Source of the DNA: Siderastrea radians
Lineage: Eukaryota > Cnidaria > Anthozoa > Scleractinia > Rhizangiidae
Length of the DNA stretch: 64,000 bases
Direction of reading: 5' to 3'
NCBI GenBank assembly: GCA_964017195.1
Contig: OZ024898.1
Span: forward strand, 16,794,475-16,858,474
Below are positions 33,956 to 44,254 of this stretch, piece after piece. Within the stretch, counting starts at the first letter, position 1; the number at the start of each line of letters is the position of its first letter. The notes below the pieces were generated by a model. That model did not search any database and was not told the DNA's origin. It saw only the letters and a list, made by a program, of their open reading frames with translations. A program made the translations under genes and the position numbers.

Positions 33956-36480
33956 CGTTATCAGCCCGAGATCAGCACGTTTGCTCATTTTCGCACTGGG
34001 CGCACCACTTTTAAGCTATTTTCAGCAAAGTGTATGACTTTCCAAAACAGCGTTATCAGTCCGAGACCAGCACGTACTGTCATTTTTGCACTAGGTTCAC
34101 CACTTTTTAACTCTTTTCAGCAAAGTGCACGAGTTTGTCATAAGAACAAAACAGCGTTTTCAGCCCGAGATCAGCACGTTTTGTCATTTTCGCACTGGAC
34201 GTCCACTTTTTACACTTTTCAGCAAAGCGCACAAGTTTGAACAAGGCAGTGTTTTCAGCCCGAGATCAGAACGTTTTGTCATTTTCCCACTTGGCCTGCT
34301 ACTGTTTAGCCATTTTTAGCAAAGTGCACGAGTTTGTGCAAAACAATGTTTTCAGCCAGATATCAGCACGTTTTGTCATTTTCGCAGTGGCCAACACCAC
34401 TTTTTATCGATTTTCAGCAAAGTGCACGAGTTTGTGCAAAACAGCATTTACAGCCCGATCAGCATGTTTAGTCATTTTCGCACTGGGTGCATCACTTTTT
34501 TTGCAATTTTCATTGAAGTGCACGAGTTTGTACAAAACAGCGTTTTCAGCCCAAGATCAGCAGGTTTTGTCATTTTCGCACTCTGCACACCACTTATTAG
34601 CGATTTTCAGCAAGGTGCACCAATTTTGTACAAAACAGCGTTTTCAGCCCTAGATCTGTATGTTTTGTCATTTTCGCTCTGGGCACACCACTTCTTAGCG
34701 TTTATTTAGTAAGTGATATTTAGTAAGTGGACCAGTTTGTACAAAACAGCGTTTTCAGCCCAAGATCAGCACGTTTTCTCATTTTCGCACTGGAGGAACC
34801 CTTTTTAGCTATTTTCAGCAAAGTGCACGACTTTTTACGAAACAAAAGTTTTGAGCCAGATAGCAGCTCGTTTTGTCATTTTCTCACTGGGCGCACCACT
34901 TTTTAGCGATTTTCAACAAAGCACCTCAGTTTGTCCAAAACAGCGTTATCAGCCCGAGATCAGCACGTACTGTCATTTGTGCACTGGGTGCACCACTTTT
35001 TCAATCTTTTTAGCAAAGTGCTCGATTTTGTCCAAAGAGCAAAACAGCGTTATTAGCCCGCACTGTGAACACTACTTATTAGTGAATTTCAGCAAAGTGC
35101 ACGAGTTTGTTCATAACAGTGTTTTCGGCCCGAGATCAGCACGTTTCCTCATTTACGAACTGGGCGCACCACTTTTAAGCGATTTTCAGCAAAGTGCACG
35201 AGTTTGTCCAAAACAGCGTTATTAGCCTTAGATCAGCACGTACTTTCATTTTTGCACTGGGTGCACCACTTTTTGACTCTTTTCAGCAAAGTGCACGAGT
35301 TTGTCCAAAACAGCGTTTTCAGCCCGAGATCAGCACGTTTTAACATTTTCGCACTGGATGCAACACTTTTCATCTTTTTTTTAGCAAAGAGCAGGAGTTT
35401 GTACAAAACAGCGTTTTCAGCCCTAGATCAGCATGTTTTGTCATTTTCACACTGGGCACACCACTTCTTAGCGTTTTCAGCAAAGGGCATGAGTTTGTTC
35501 AAAACAGCGTTTTCAGCCGGAGATCAGCACGTTTTAACATTTTCGCATTGGGAGGACCACTTCTTAGCGATTTTCAGCAAAGGGCATCAGTTTGTCCAAG
35601 AGAGGGTTTTCCGCCCGAGATCAGCACGTTTCCTCATTTTCGCACTGGGTGCACCAGTTTTAAGCGATTTCTTGTAAGTGCACCAGTTTGTACAAAACAG
35701 CGTTTTCAGCCCTAGATCAGCATGTTTTGTCATTTTCACTCTGGGCACACCACTTCTTAGCGTTTTCAGCAAAGGGCATGAGTTTGTTCAAAACAGCGTT
35801 TTCAGCCGGAGATGAGCACGTTTTAACATTTTCGCACTCAGGGGACCACTTTTGAGCGTTTTCAGCAAAGGGCATCAGTTTGTCCAAAACAGTGTTTTTA
35901 GCCCTAGATCAGCACGTTTCCTAATTTTCGCACTGGGCGAACCACTTTTAAGCGATATTTAGTAAGTGGACCAGTTTGTACAAAACAGCGTTTTCAGCCC
36001 AAGATCAGCACGTTTTCTCATTTTCGCACTGGAGGAACCCTTTTTAGCTATTTTCAGCAAAGTGCACGACTTTTTACGAAACAAAAGTTTTGAGCCAGAT
36101 AGCAGCTCGTTTTGTCATTTTCTCACTGGGCGCACCACTTTTTAGCGATTTTCAACAAAGTACCTCAGTTTGTCCAAAACAGCGTTTTCAGCCCGAGATC
36201 AGCACGTACTGTCATTTTTGCGCTGGGTGCATTACTCTTTAACTCTTTTCAGCAAAGTGCACGAGTTTGTCCAAAGAGCAAAAAAGCGTTATTAGCCCGA
36301 GATCAGCACGTTTTTTCATTTTCGCACTGTGCACACCACTTATTAGCGATTTTCATCAAAGTGCACGAGTCTGTACAAAACATCGTTTTCAGCCCTAGAT
36401 CAGCAGGTTTTGTCATTTTCACTCTGGGCACACGACTTCCTAGCTTTTTTCATCAAAGTGCATGAGTTTGTTCAAAACAG
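33956..36480 (+). repeat. 2.5-kb higher-order repeat, copy 3
   Basis: 2,525 bp. At 36,481 the sequence changes to CGTTTTCAGCCGGAG, ending the tandem series. Confidence 0.96.
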
Positions 36481-36954
36481 CGTTTTCAGCCGGAGATCAG
36501 CACGTTTTAACATTTTCGCACTAGGTGGACAACGTTTTTGCGATTTTTAGCAAGGGGCATCAGTTTGTCTAAAACAGGGTTTACAGCCCGAGATCAGAAC
36601 GTCACCGCATTTTCGCACTGGGCGCACCACTTTTAAGCCATTTTTAGTAACTTCACGAGTTTGTACAAAACAGCGTTTTCAGCCCAAGATCAGCACGTTT
36701 TGTTATATTCGCACTGGGTGCAACACGTTTTAGCTTTTTTTGAAAAAAGTGCAAGAGTTTGTACAGAACAGCGTTTTCAGAACGAGATCAGCACGTACTG
36801 TCATTTTTGCACTAAGTGCACCACTTTTTAACTCTTTTCAGCAAAGTGCAAGAGTTTGTACAAAACAGCTTTTTCAGCCCAAGATGATCACGCTTTTGTC
36901 ATTTTCGCATTGGGCCCACCACTTTTTAGCGCTTTTCAGCAAAGTGCACGAGTT

Positions 36955-38480
36955 TGTACAAAACAGCGTTGTCAGCCCGAGATCAGCACGTACTGTCATT
37001 TTTGCACTGGGTGCACCACTTTTTAACTCTTTTCAGCAAAGTGCACGAGTTTGTCCAAAGAGCAAAACAGCGTTATTAGCCCGAGATCAGCACGTCTTCA
37101 CATTTTCGCACTGTGCGGACCTCTTTTTTAGCGATTTTCAGCAAAGGGCATCAGTTTGTTCAAAACAGCGTTTTCTCCCCGAGATCAGCACGTACTGTCA
37201 TTTTTGCATTGGGTGCACCACTTTTCAACTCTTTCCAGCAAAGTGCACGAGTTTGTCCAAAGAGCAAAACAGCGTTATTAGCCCGAGATCAGCACGTTTT
37301 ATCATTTTTGCACTGTGCACACCACTTATTAGCGATTGTCAGCAAAGTGCACGAGTTTGTACAAAACAGCGTTTTCAGCCCTAGATCAGCATGTTTTGTC
37401 ATTTTCACTCTGGGCACGCCACTTCTTAGCGTTTTCAGCAAAGTGCATGAGTTTGTACAAGACAGCGTATTCAGCCGGAGATCAGCCCGTTTTAACATTT
37501 TCGCACTGGGTGCAAGACGTTTTAGCTTTTTCCAGCAAAGTGCACGAGTTTGTTCAAAACAGCGTTTTTAGCCTTAGGTCAGCATGTTTTGTCATTTTCG
37601 CTCTGGGGACTCCACTTCTTAACGTTTTCAGCAAAGTGCATGAGTATGTTGAAAACAGCGTTTTCAGCCGGAGATCAGCACGTTTTAACATTTTCGCACT
37701 TGGCGCACCACTTTTTAGCGATTTTCAGCTAAGTGCACGAGTTTGTCCAAAACAGCATTATTAGCCCGAGATCAGCACGTTTTAACATTTTTGCACTGGG
37801 CGGACCACTTTTTAGCGATTTTCAGCAAAGGGCATCACTTTGTCCAAAACAGCGTTTTCTGCCCGAGATCAGCACGTTTGCTTATTTTCGCACTGGGCGC
37901 ACCACTTTTTAGCGATTTTTAGCAAAGTGCATGACTTTGTCCAAAACAGCGTTTTCAGCCCGAGATCAGCACGTACTGTCATTTTTGCACTGGGTGCACC
38001 ACTTTTTTAACTCTTTTCAGCAAAGTGCACGAGTTTGTCCAAAGAGCAAAACAGCGTTATTAGCCCGAGATCAGCACGTTTTCACATTTTCGCACTGTGC
38101 GGACCACTTTTTTAGCGATTTTCAGCATAGGGCATCAGTTTGTTCAAAACAGCGTTTTTTCCCCGAGATCAGCACGTACTGTCATTTTTGCATTGGGTGC
38201 ACCACTTTTCAACTCTTTTCAGCAAAGTGCACGAGTTTGTCCAAAGAGCAAAACAGCGTTATTAGCCCGAGATCAGCACGTTTTATCATTTTTGCACTGT
38301 GCACACCACTTATTAGCGATTGTCAGCAAAGTGCACGAGTTTGTACAAAACAGCGTTTTCAGCCCGAGATCAGCACGTACTGTCATTTTTGCACTGGGTG
38401 CACCACTTTTTAACTCTTTTCAGCAAAGTGCACGAGTTTGTCCAAAGAGCAAAACAGCGTTATTAGCCCGAAATCAGCAC
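36955..38480 (+). repeat. About 0.43-kb segment duplicated at offset about 984 in array 3
   Basis: 36,955-37,380 recurs at about 37,939-38,360, and part of it again at 38,340-38,480. The copies are less uniform than those of the 2.5-kb repeat, so this is an older or smaller-scale duplication. Confidence 0.8.
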
Positions 38481-39033
38481 CTTTTCACATTTTCGCACTG
38501 TGCGGACCACTTTTTAGCAATTTTCAGCAAAGTGCATGACTTTGTCCAAAACAGCGTTTTCAGCCCGAGATCAGCACGTACTGTCATTTTTGCACTAGGT
38601 GCACCACTTTTTAACTCTTCAGCAATGTGCACGAGTTTGTCATAAGAACAAAACAGCGTTATTAGCCCGAGATCAGCACGTTTTAACATTTTCGTTTGGG
38701 TTGACGACTTTTTAGCGATTTTCAGCAAAGGGTATCAGTTTGTTCAAAACAGCGTTTTCAGCCTGAGATCAGCAAGTTTCCCCATTTTTGCACTGGGCGC
38801 ACCACGTTTAAGCTATTTTCAGCAAAGTGCACGAGTTTGTACAAAACAGCGTTTTCAGCCCAAGACCAGCACGTTTTGTCATTTTCGCACTGGGCGTCCA
38901 CTTTTTACACTTTTCAGCAAACCGCACCAGTTTGTACAAAGCAGTGTTTTCAGCTTGAGATCAGAACGTGTTGTCATTTTCCCACTTGGCTTGCTACTTT
39001 TTAGCCATTTTTAGCAAAGTGCACGAGTTTGTA

Positions 39034-39056
39034 TTGGTGTATATATTATACACCAA
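39034..39056. repeat. Perfect hairpin at the right edge of the satellite array
   Basis: TTGGTGTATA - TAT - TATACACCAA: 10-bp perfect arms around a 3-base loop, starting on the first base after the truncated last monomer. Confidence 0.9.
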
Positions 39057-40984
39057 CATCTAAGGAAATTTCAGGCCAAATTTCACAGACATCTGCCGAA
39101 TTTTGATACCCTTTTAATTCATTTATCTCTGATTGAATGATGCATGACGCAGAATTGATGTGATCCTGAGTGGAAAATAACAAACAACAAAAAGTCATTT
39201 AGGTCTTCCACTAAGTGCTCAAAATTTGTGGTAGAGTAAAAAGCTGCATATAAAACCCTAGTAATTAAGAACCTGTAGGCTAAAATTTGGGCATTTTTAA
39301 AAGCCCCTATTACATAAAAATCTGTGGAGCCTAAAAATTGACACGGGTCCTTATTTGGGAATTAGTAAAGGGGATGCTCTCTGCACAAATAATATAGGTT
39401 CTTATACGAAGGCTTTTACTGTAATGTAACATCCGCCCATGTTTCGACATGACTGTATTGGACCTTGTTGGAAACTAACTTAATTGGTTTAGTTTAGTTT
39501 TGGTTTAACCATGGCTCTTCGATTTTGTTTCACAGGGTTTGCAAATTCAGTTTTTATAGTTGAGGTTATTTTATGCTAACCATAGTGTTGCTACCTATTC
39601 TTCATCCGCATGGAAACTGGGTTTAAGAAGTGAAAATGAATTACAGGATAGACGTTCAATCATTCTTCCATCAGTGGACAGCATTAACTAAATAAAATAC
39701 AGTTTATGTTAACCCCAAATCAGATTACCACTCCCTCCCACACACACACCCCTCTTTTGAAACAAATGTCTTTACAATTATTGTAACCTATACTGCCTGG
39801 TCATGCTGAGCTATGCAATGGTCCTCATATTTCATTTCATTGTTTTCCTTGAGACAATTTCCCCTTTACACAGACTCAGATTATCAGTACTTTTAATTTT
39901 ATTCAAAACAAGCGAAAACACACCTATAATGTATGCTGCCACCTCAGTAACATAAATACTGATAACAATCTGTTATTCCAACTTTTCCAACAATATGTGT
40001 CTTTGACAGGAAAAAAAGTAAAAACAATACTATCTCCTATGTGTAGCAACTGCAGAGGTAGCTATTACCTCACCATTAATTATGATTGAAGTAAATTTTT
40101 CGTGTAAATAACAGTTAAACATAATGTCGTCTACTGCAATAAATCAAGCTCAAACGTCTGCTTGAGCTGGGAATCCATGCTTTGACATTTCAAAAATATT
40201 TGTGAAACTTGCAAAGCAGTCAGGAATATATCAAAAGACAATAATTTAATGACGTTCGCGCGAAAAACTTCTGCCATACGGATTTTTTTCATACTTTGGC
40301 TAGAGTCAGATAATGAGTTACCTATGTCAGAAATGCAAAAAAATTGGGCACTTGGAAAACTACCCCAATTTTGACAAATCGGCCCTCGCAACTCGACATG
40401 GCCTCAATGCTTGTTAGTTGAAAAATATTAAAAATGATTTGCTGTAGACCGACTTTCTTAGTCAAATTTTATTTAAGTGGGACTGTCAAGGAAATAATGT
40501 GAGCTGTTGTCATCCTTTGAGTTAAACGCATCCTCTAAGATGGACTTTTGCGAACACCGTGCAGCTACAATAATAGCATAATTCGATGATGCGAGGGCAG
40601 AAAAGTTGAAAAAATCAAACTTCCACAATACAGATTTTCTTTAATTTTTCTCAAAACGTAGATTATTGACAGAGAAAGTGAATTAACAAAAGAAAATATG
40701 GGGTCACCGAACATTTAAGAGAGTTAAACCCGTAAATAGATACTAAAGTGCCCACTAGCGCTATATATCTCCACATTTCTCCAACAGCGCGCGTGCTCAA
40801 TACATGACGTGGCAGTGAATTGTGTGCGCAGTAAGAATGCGCAGAAACAATTAGCGCGAACGTCCTTAAGCGTGACTGTATAACCGTTGAAAGTCAAACG
40901 TAACAAATGATGTGGATGAACGGTGAAAACAGTGGTAAGATAGTGGAGGCAAGTTTACCAACAACCAAAGTTTGCATCCAGTTA
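39057..40984. other. AT-rich stretch, no gene supported
   Basis: No convincing coding signal on either strand; ORFs up to 86 codons have no recognisable composition. A CpG-containing patch with GCGCGCGTG lies near 40,789. Confidence 0.6.
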
Positions 40985-41530
40985 TCTTATTTAAGAACTT
41001 CTCCATTAGAGCCATCATCATCGCAGACTGTTGCTCCTGTTGTTTTAGCAGGAGCTGGAGCTGTTGTTGCTGCATTTGCATCATTTGCTCTTCTTTCTCC
41101 TTCTGCTCTTGTTTTCTGCTTTCAAATTCTTTTCGCTTTAACTCCATTTCTTCTGCTTTCAACTTTACTTCCATTTCCGTTTTTTCTTTCAAAAAACCAA
41201 TGGCATCTGAGCCACTGGCTCTTTTCTTCTTTCGCGGGGTCTGCTCTTCGCTGCTTTAATTTCTTTTCTGTGTTTCTTGAAAAGTCTCCAAAGACATCTT
41301 GTGCATTTCTTCAGCCTTGCTAACCTCGGTCTCTTACTTTGCTTTTTTTTCTCCTGAAATGCGATCATTTTCCACGTCAGCCTCTTTAAACTGATTATAT
41401 CCCCAAGAGCACTGTTTAGTTGGGATTCTTTTGGTGATATTCCACTCGCTCGTTCTTCTTCTTGGACTTTCTTTTGATGCTTTTTTCCAACAGCGTGTAC
41501 CGGTCGCGCACGGAACATTGTGTTACTCGG
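40985..41530 (-). pseudogene. Decayed Myb/SANT-like gene, C-terminal coiled-coil half
   Basis: The minus strand reads, across three frames, SVRDRYTLLEKSIKRKSKKK (about 41,515-41,456), ERASGISPKESQLNSALGDI (about 41,459-41,400), KEADVENDRISGEKKAK, then after a stop SKAEEMHKMSLETFQETQ (about 41,333-41,270), and after another stop a long charged coiled coil (KEKTEMEVKLKAEEMELKRK) ending in a glutamine-rich run and MMMALMEKFLNK (about 41,015). This layout (VRDR...ASGI...Q-rich tail) matches Myb/SANT-like proteins that accompany Harbinger-type transposons in cnidarians. Two in-frame stops and at least one frameshift make it a pseudogene; the N-terminal DNA-binding domain is not visible. Confidence 0.62.
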
Positions 41531-41930
41531 AATTGTGGTGATTCAAACAAGTTGAGAGAATCCGCAATTTTTCATGGCTGACTTCGTACAGTCAGAGCTA
41601 TGTTTTAAGAAAAAGTGGAAATTAAATTATTACATTAAACTTTAACACACGGAAAAATAATTTGACAAACCTTACTGTTAGCTGTTACAAGAAAGTAATT
41701 CTTTTTAGAAGTATAGCCTTATTACGTGCCCATTTTGTGCAAAATCTTTCACGCTGAACTCGCACTGTAGCTTCATGTTTTCAGATGACGGTAAAAGCAT
41801 GAGTTTGGCATTGGGCGCGGTAACCCAGAACGTCATGTAAATGTGATTGATGGTTGTATGCATGCTCAGTGCTCTTGAAGGCCAAGTTCATGTTGGCACC
41901 ACCGTTCCCATTGTCTTTGCGTAAGGTCTC
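41531..41930. other. Spacer, no gene supported
   Basis: AT-rich, no coding pattern beyond possible distal remnants of the minus-strand fragment that follows. Confidence 0.5.
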
Positions 41931-42415
41931 TAATCTGTCGTCCCAACCAACCTAAGCTTTCCTGGTGTCTTCTGTTTTTGCGTTAACCTTTCTAAGCATT
42001 TCACTTTCCAGTTCCATAGAGAGAGCTCATAGAGTCGCATCCTGTCAGTGCATGAAAAGCAGGGATTCCTTTACATAGATGTCTCCCAAGTGTAGCAACA
42101 ATTTTGAATACTGGAATGTATCTCAGGGAATCTTTGAACCCAGTCCAGAACCGCAGCTCTTCACAGTGCAAAATGCCAAGGATGAGTAAATCAGGCGATT
42201 GGATCCTTCACAGCATGTTTGACATGCAATAATATTCTTGTGTTGGCTCCCTCCTGGTCTGTATGTAATGGATCAAGAACTCTGCTTCCTCTTTGCATAG
42301 AAGCTCAAGCTTTTCACAAACCAACCACCAACAGCAAGGTGCTTGTCTTGAAGGAGTTGCTCCAGAGTGGTCTTGCGCCAGGATTTGGATAGGAAGGAGA
42401 TGAGGTTAACCTTAT
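41930..42415 (-). pseudogene. Fragment of a transposon-associated ORF with a HALTGCD motif
   Basis: The minus strand reads GILHCEELRFWTGFKDSLRY (about 42,175-42,116), VFKIVATLGRHLC and GIPAFHALTGCDSMSSLYGT (about 42,072-42,013) without a break, then a stop. The F-HA-TGCD-S block is a hallmark of an abundant uncharacterised ORF family in cnidarian and fish genomes, thought to be transposon-derived. Upstream (42,190-42,400) coding-like sequence is present but frameshifted. Confidence 0.6.
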
Positions 42416-42423
42416 TTTGTTAT

Positions 42424-42596
42424 AAACTACATTCGATTTTGAGACGACATTACGGCTTTATAATGACGGCTAGTTGGGAGAAAATATATTCCTTATTAGG
42501 CGGAGTCACGTAGTGACGAAGCCCAATACGGAATATATTTTCTACCAACGCCGTCATTATAAAGCCGTAATGTCGTCTCAAAATCGAATGTAGTTT
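42424..42596. repeat. 173-bp foldback / MITE-like palindrome
   Basis: Left arm 42,424-42,470 and right arm 42,550-42,596 are perfect 47-bp inverted copies (starting AAACTACATTCGATTTTGAG). Inside, a second 14-bp match (AGAAAATATATTCC) and a GTCAC-GTA-GTGAC core extend the symmetry almost to the centre. The transcript of either strand would form a long hairpin. Confidence 0.93.
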
Positions 42597-43849
42597 TTTG
42601 TCGCAATCCACATTTTTTGTTTTGCAAAAAACAAGCCTGAACAATAATTTTTGTTGATCAACATAGAAATTCTTACTCCCCGTGAAGATTTGCACGTGCG
42701 ATGCTTGCTCACAAAAACAATTTTGCTTTTGCAGCAAAATGTTTGAATTCGCCGCTTTTTCAACAAAAAATTACCTAATGAAACAAAATAAATTCTTACA
42801 GTGCATCACCATAATTTTTTTTCAAACGACAGGGATAGACAAAATAACAGAATGACTGCAAAATCAACTTCTTTTCCAGGCTAAAAGTTGAACACAAATG
42901 ATAATGCAATACAGCGCGGCATCGCAAAATAAAAACCGAAAAACAAACTGTTTAAAGAAAGATACACAGTTTTAAAGTCTTAGTACTTACATTTTGTGCA
43001 ATCTGTCAATGTACGTTGCTTGCAGGGATGAATCACGTTGTAATAAAGGTTTTTCCATCTATTACTGAACAAAAACTAAAATTTTGCTGGCGGTTTTGTG
43101 AAGAAAAGTTTTAAAGTTTGACCTTGGTTGCATTGTCATGACAGTTTTTGAACCAATCACAAGCCAGCATTTTGAGATGACATTATCGTAAAATAACATC
43201 GTCTCAAACGCAATCAAAAGAGACCACTGGATCGCGATAATGATTGGAAATGTATTTTTCCACTGCTTCTGATCTAGTGTTGATGGATCTTTAGGTAACT
43301 ATTTCCAGGGCATTTCCCTCGCCTTCTTTTTGAAAGCTGAACGAGGAAAGAAGGCAGGTATTATAATAATACAATGATACAGATATTTTAACAGGGAGCC
43401 CACGTCGCAAATGTGGTTTTCAGTGGGGCCCTGCATGAATTAAATTACAAATATACAAAAATGCCTAAAAAGTGAAATCTAAAAATTTGACAGCTGTTAA
43501 AAAGTTAAAAAATTTAAGAAAAGAACATAAAGAGTTAAAAAATTAAGCAATATTCCTAATATGTCTTTAAAAAGTTAACATGTCAGAAATGCTTTTAACT
43601 TCACCAGATTAAATGTTCCAGTCATTTGCAGCTTGATAGATAAAACGGTTTTGGCCCCAGGAGCAACGTGATTGGGGCCTGTAAATGTTATTTCTATTTC
43701 GAAACTATGAAATTTAAGATACCAATCAATCAAGCCATTAAAAGCCTTGAAGAACAATATCAATCTGTGAAATATTCTTTTTAATTCTATTTAAATCCTA
43801 ATCCTTGAATTTGATACCCAGATTATAAATGCCATAATTAGTTCAGTCA
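42597..43849. other. AT-rich stretch with a second, partial copy of the foldback end
   Basis: No gene supported. At 43,170-43,215 TTTTGAGATGACATTATCG ... AACATCGTCTCAAA repeats the end motif of the 42,424 foldback in inverted form, so 42,424-43,215 may be one larger element or two related insertions. The remainder is low-complexity A/T. Confidence 0.5.
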
Positions 43850-44112
43850 ATGTGAAATGAAATAAATAAAATAAATTGGAATTTGCAGTGGCACCTCCAC
43901 AGAGTGGCTCTTCGACCACTGATTCCAGATGGAATTTGGAAATGTTGGTTTTTGTGGAGGGAAGAAAACTGAACCCGGTACTCGGAGAAAAACCCTCGGA
44001 GCAAGGACGAGAACCAACAACAAACTCAACCCACACATGACAACGGGACCGGGAATCGAACCTGGGCCACATTAGTGGGAGGGGAGCGCTCTCACCACAG
44101 CTCATTAACAGC
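43850..44112 (-). mobile_element. tRNA-derived SINE of anthozoan type
   Basis: The minus strand from about 44,108 has a tRNA-like head (GAGCTGTGGTGAGAGCGCTC, box A region), a perfect box B GGTTCGATTCC (about 44,060-44,050), then a body with TGTGGGTTGAGTTTGTTGTT, CTTGCTCCGAGGGTTTTTCT and ACCAACATTTCCAAATTCC, ending in a TTTATTTCATTT tail. I recall this body as one of the commonest SINEs in stony coral and sea anemone genomes, which is the main pointer to the host. Confidence 0.8.
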
Positions 44113-44254
44113 TTTTATGTAGTAAAAAACATATTGTGCTGCTGTTGTTTTGGAATGGAAGATTAAGGTTATAGCTTCTGTTGTTCATAGGTTTAAAGGT
44201 ATAAAAATCGATTCTAAGTTTTAAACTAACATAAAACGTCTACAACCACTTCTT

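Larger units (their letters stand above)
20092..39033 (+). repeat. 97-bp satellite, array 3 (about 195 monomers, 18.9 kb)
   Basis: Uninterrupted same-orientation tandem array. Recurrent monomer classes are (i) CCCGAGATCAGCACG...GGGCGCACC; (ii) CCCTAGATCAGCATG...TCTGGGCACACC followed by a CCGGAGATCAGCACG monomer; (iii) a longer form with a 7-base GAGCAAA insertion after GTCCAAA and TTATTAGC; (iv) CAGCACGTACTGTCATTTTTG...TTTTTAACTCTTTT. Their order repeats, producing higher-order structure. Each monomer holds a 10-bp palindrome TTTGTACAAA and six or seven CpGs. Long ORFs are artefacts of the 97-bp period. The array ends mid-monomer at GTTTGTA (39,033). Confidence 0.97.

Noticed and set aside
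20092..39033. Dozens of ORFs of 60-245 residues, such as 28,452-29,189, that look like a repetitive protein family
   Set aside because: They are translations of the 97-bp satellite. Two of the three plus frames lack a stop in the consensus and the frame rotates by one at each monomer, so long open stretches with a 97-residue period arise automatically. They end at the TTTTAG of the third frame. No start context, splice sites or promoter accompany them.
20092..39033. CRISPR-like array
   Set aside because: Units are directly tandem with no unique spacers, about 97 bp long, and lie in a eukaryotic sequence.
40907..41323. Plus-strand ORF of 138 residues rich in Ser, Phe and Leu
   Set aside because: It is the antisense of the glutamine/glutamate-rich coiled-coil relic on the minus strand.
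44040..44110. A tRNA gene on the minus strand with perfect box B
   Set aside because: The acceptor and anticodon stems do not pair and a long SINE body follows. The same applies to 17,250-17,317 and 50,640-50,700.
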